In this document: positions 14,034 through 15,065 of the stretch, piece by piece | Position numbering within the stretch: the stretch's first letter is position 1 | How the letters are laid out: each line of letters opens with the position of its first letter | NCBI GenBank assembly: GCA_018991295.1 | Contig: JAGKSZ010000141.1 | Location: 1 to 15,065 of the forward strand | Length of the DNA stretch: 15,065 nt | Direction: 5' to 3' | Origin: Porphyrobacter sp. | Lineage (GTDB): Bacteria; Pseudomonadota; Alphaproteobacteria; Sphingomonadales; Sphingomonadaceae | Notes under the pieces: model-generated | What the model was told of the DNA's origin: nothing | Database searches by the model: none | Seen by the model: only the letters and a program-made list of their open reading frames with translations | Position numbers and translations under genes: made by a program

Positions 14034-14471
14034 TTAGCGGCAGCGCGCCTCGCCGCGGTCAACTTCGCGGCCCAGAAGTCCGCCGCCGATCGCGCCGAGC
14101 AGGGTGCCGACCGACCGGTCACCGTGGCGATCAATGGTGCGGCCCAGCAGGGCCCCGCCGACCGCGCCGACCACAAGGCCGGTGGTGCCGTCGTCGCGGC
14201 GGCAGCGCCAGCGGCCATCATTGCCGCGCCAGTAATCGCCCCGGCGGTCATCACGCCAGCGGCGGTCATCGCGGCGACCGCGATCGTCGCGCCAGCGGCG
14301 ATCATCGCGCCAGCGACGGTCGTCATAGCTGGCAACCGCGGTAAAGGGCGTGGCCGCATCGACATAGCTCGCGGCAACAGGGGCGGGGGCGGCGGGAAGC
14401 GATGCAGCCTGCGCGGGGAGCGCGGCGGCGAACATCGAACCGGTGGCGGCGATCAGGGCGAGGTGCTTCAT
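14034..14471 (-). CDS. Glycine-zipper 2TM envelope protein, copy B, with Arg/Asp/Trp repeat
   Basis: A 145-residue exported paralog of the next gene downstream. ATG at 14471 starts a clear signal peptide (MKHLALIAATGSMFAAALPAQA, cleavage after AQA); a GGACAC about six bases ahead is a poor ribosome-binding site. After an Ala/Pro linker comes a six-residue repeat of the type DDRRWR, about five copies with drift, then NDGRWRCRRDDG and the glycine zipper (GLVVGAVGGALLGRTID, GTLLGAIGGGLLGREVD). Two Cys flank the zipper, as in copy A. The charged repeat resembles that of RcnB-like and other sphingomonad envelope proteins. The main difference from copy A is this repeat-bearing middle. Family assignment is good; the role is unknown. 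Confidence 0.88.
   Translation of the reverse strand: MKHLALIAATGSMFAAALPAQAASLPAAPAPVAASYVDAATPFTAVASYDDRRWRDDRRWRDDRGRRDDRRWRDDRRGDYWRGNDGRWRCRRDDGTTGLVVGAVGGALLGRTIDRHGDRSVGTLLGAIGGGLLGREVDRGEARCR
14243..14330 (-). repeat. 18-base tandem repeat inside glycine-zipper copy B
   Basis: Units start at 14243, 14261, 14279 and 14297, with a partial fifth at 14315. The core GGCGGTCATCNCGCCAGC varies by a few bases per unit. Each codes for six residues of the DDRRWR type, so gain or loss of a unit keeps the frame. Confidence 0.8.
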
Positions 14472-14540
14472 GGTCTTGTGTCCTTGTGGCGGCTCCGCTG
14501 TGGAGCGACCCCGTTTTCGTTCAGGTAACAAGAACCGCAG

Positions 14541-14577
14541 CTGAACACCCTTTCAGGAAAGAGCAGGATTTGTTCAG
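14541..14577. promoter_or_regulatory. Nested inverted repeat between MOSC gene and glycine-zipper copy B
   Basis: CTGAACA 14541-14547 and TGTTCAG 14571-14577 are perfect inverted arms 23 bases apart, with a second small stem CTTTC 14550-14554 / GAAAG 14557-14561 between them. On the minus strand it starts 28 bases past the MOSC stop and lies 70 bases before the next start codon, so it may be a terminator or an operator. Confidence 0.35.
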
Positions 14578-14605
14578 ACGAGAAGGCTTTACGATGAACC
14601 GTGCC

Positions 14606-15065
14606 TCAACCGCGCTTGGCTGCGGCCTTTTCGCGGAGATAGGGGCTGAGCGTGGGGAGATCGGCCAGAGCGGCGTAATCCTCTTGGCTGGCCTTGCCTG
14701 CCACGAGCGCGCGAAACACGGCCGCAACGCTCCATTCGCCCGCGCCGATGCTGACACGTTCGAGGATGTCGCCCGCGGCGACTTCACCGGTTTCGATCAC
14801 CCGGAAGTACCAGCCACACCGGGCTGTATCGATGATGCCTGCAACCATGCCCTTGTGCCCGAACCGATGTTCGATCTTCCAGCACGGTGCCCGTGGGCGG
14901 CTGACTTCGATCAGCGCGGTCCCGCACCGGAAGCGGTCCCCGATGTGGACGTGCTCTTCGGTGAGACCTGTCACGCCAAGGTTCGACCCGAAGCCGCCGG
15001 GTTCATCCAGCAGCGGATGGTCCCCGATGATCGTGCGCCACCAGTCATGGTGATCGAGCGGGTAG
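14606..15065 (-). CDS. MOSC-domain protein (YiiM-like), N-terminus outside the window
   Basis: The last 152 or so residues of a MOSC-domain protein; the frame is open to the window edge. MOSC proteins bind a molybdenum cofactor as a sulfur-carrying relative of Moco sulfurase; YiiM-type members reduce N-hydroxylated bases. Visible are YPLDHHDWWRTIIGDHPLL, then GGFGSNLGVTGLTEE, VHIGDRFRCGTALIEVSRPR and APCWKIEHRFG, where the Cys is the expected cofactor ligand. GWYFRVIETGEVAAGD follows, and a C-terminal helical tail ends in REKAAAKRG. GTG at 14974 is only an internal codon, not the start. It lies upstream of the glycine-zipper genes on the same strand. The exact substrate is open. Confidence 0.9.
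   Translation of the reverse strand, partial: YPLDHHDWWRTIIGDHPLLDEPGGFGSNLGVTGLTEEHVHIGDRFRCGTALIEVSRPRAPCWKIEHRFGHKGMVAGIIDTARCGWYFRVIETGEVAAGDILERVSIGAGEWSVAAVFRALVAGKASQEDYAALADLPTLSPYLREKAAAKRG

Overview
The window reads as chromosome of a GC-rich alphaproteobacterium, most likely a sphingomonad (Erythrobacteraceae or Sphingomonadaceae). The reasons are the base composition, 17-kDa-antigen-like glycine-zipper proteins, a cytochrome b/sulfite-oxidase-fold redox pair, and a CTGAGCTTGTCGAAGG-type dispersed repeat behind uvrA. The placement rests on gene content and style, not on a database match.

Left part (1-4539). The window opens inside uvrA, which ends at 631. A gap of about 510 bases follows, holding two related dispersed-repeat pieces and then an AT-richer, hairpin-rich leader. 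Behind it lies a stand-alone reverse transcriptase gene (1142-2470) whose composition is clearly unlike its neighbours. This looks like a defence-type reverse transcriptase of the DRT2/UG2 kind with its own upstream non-coding RNA, and it is the most interesting locus here. Next come a small helix-turn-helix protein with a very acidic tail and a convergent sodium:solute symporter whose first membrane helix lies upstream of any normal start codon.

Middle (4540-10785). A small secreted protein converges on an RlpA-type double-psi beta-barrel protein. Then comes a 976-base stretch with no convincing gene but many hairpins, followed by argG on the minus strand. A membrane acyltransferase-3 protein is divergent from argG and convergent with cfa (cyclopropane fatty acid synthase). 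Between cfa and the divergent DUF1801 gene is a perfect four-copy GGGGGCA repeat, a textbook G-quadruplex pattern ending just before the DUF1801 start codon.

Right part (10786-15065). DUF1801 converges on a minus-strand three-gene operon with overlapping ends: a FolM/pteridine-reductase-like SDR, a membrane cytochrome b and a Tat-exported molybdopterin oxidoreductase. The cytochrome probably passes electrons to the exported oxidoreductase. Beyond it are two tandem paralogous glycine-zipper envelope proteins, one with an 18-base repeat coding for an Arg/Asp/Trp-rich stretch. The window ends inside a MOSC-domain gene. I see no tRNA, rRNA, CRISPR array, transposase or integrase.
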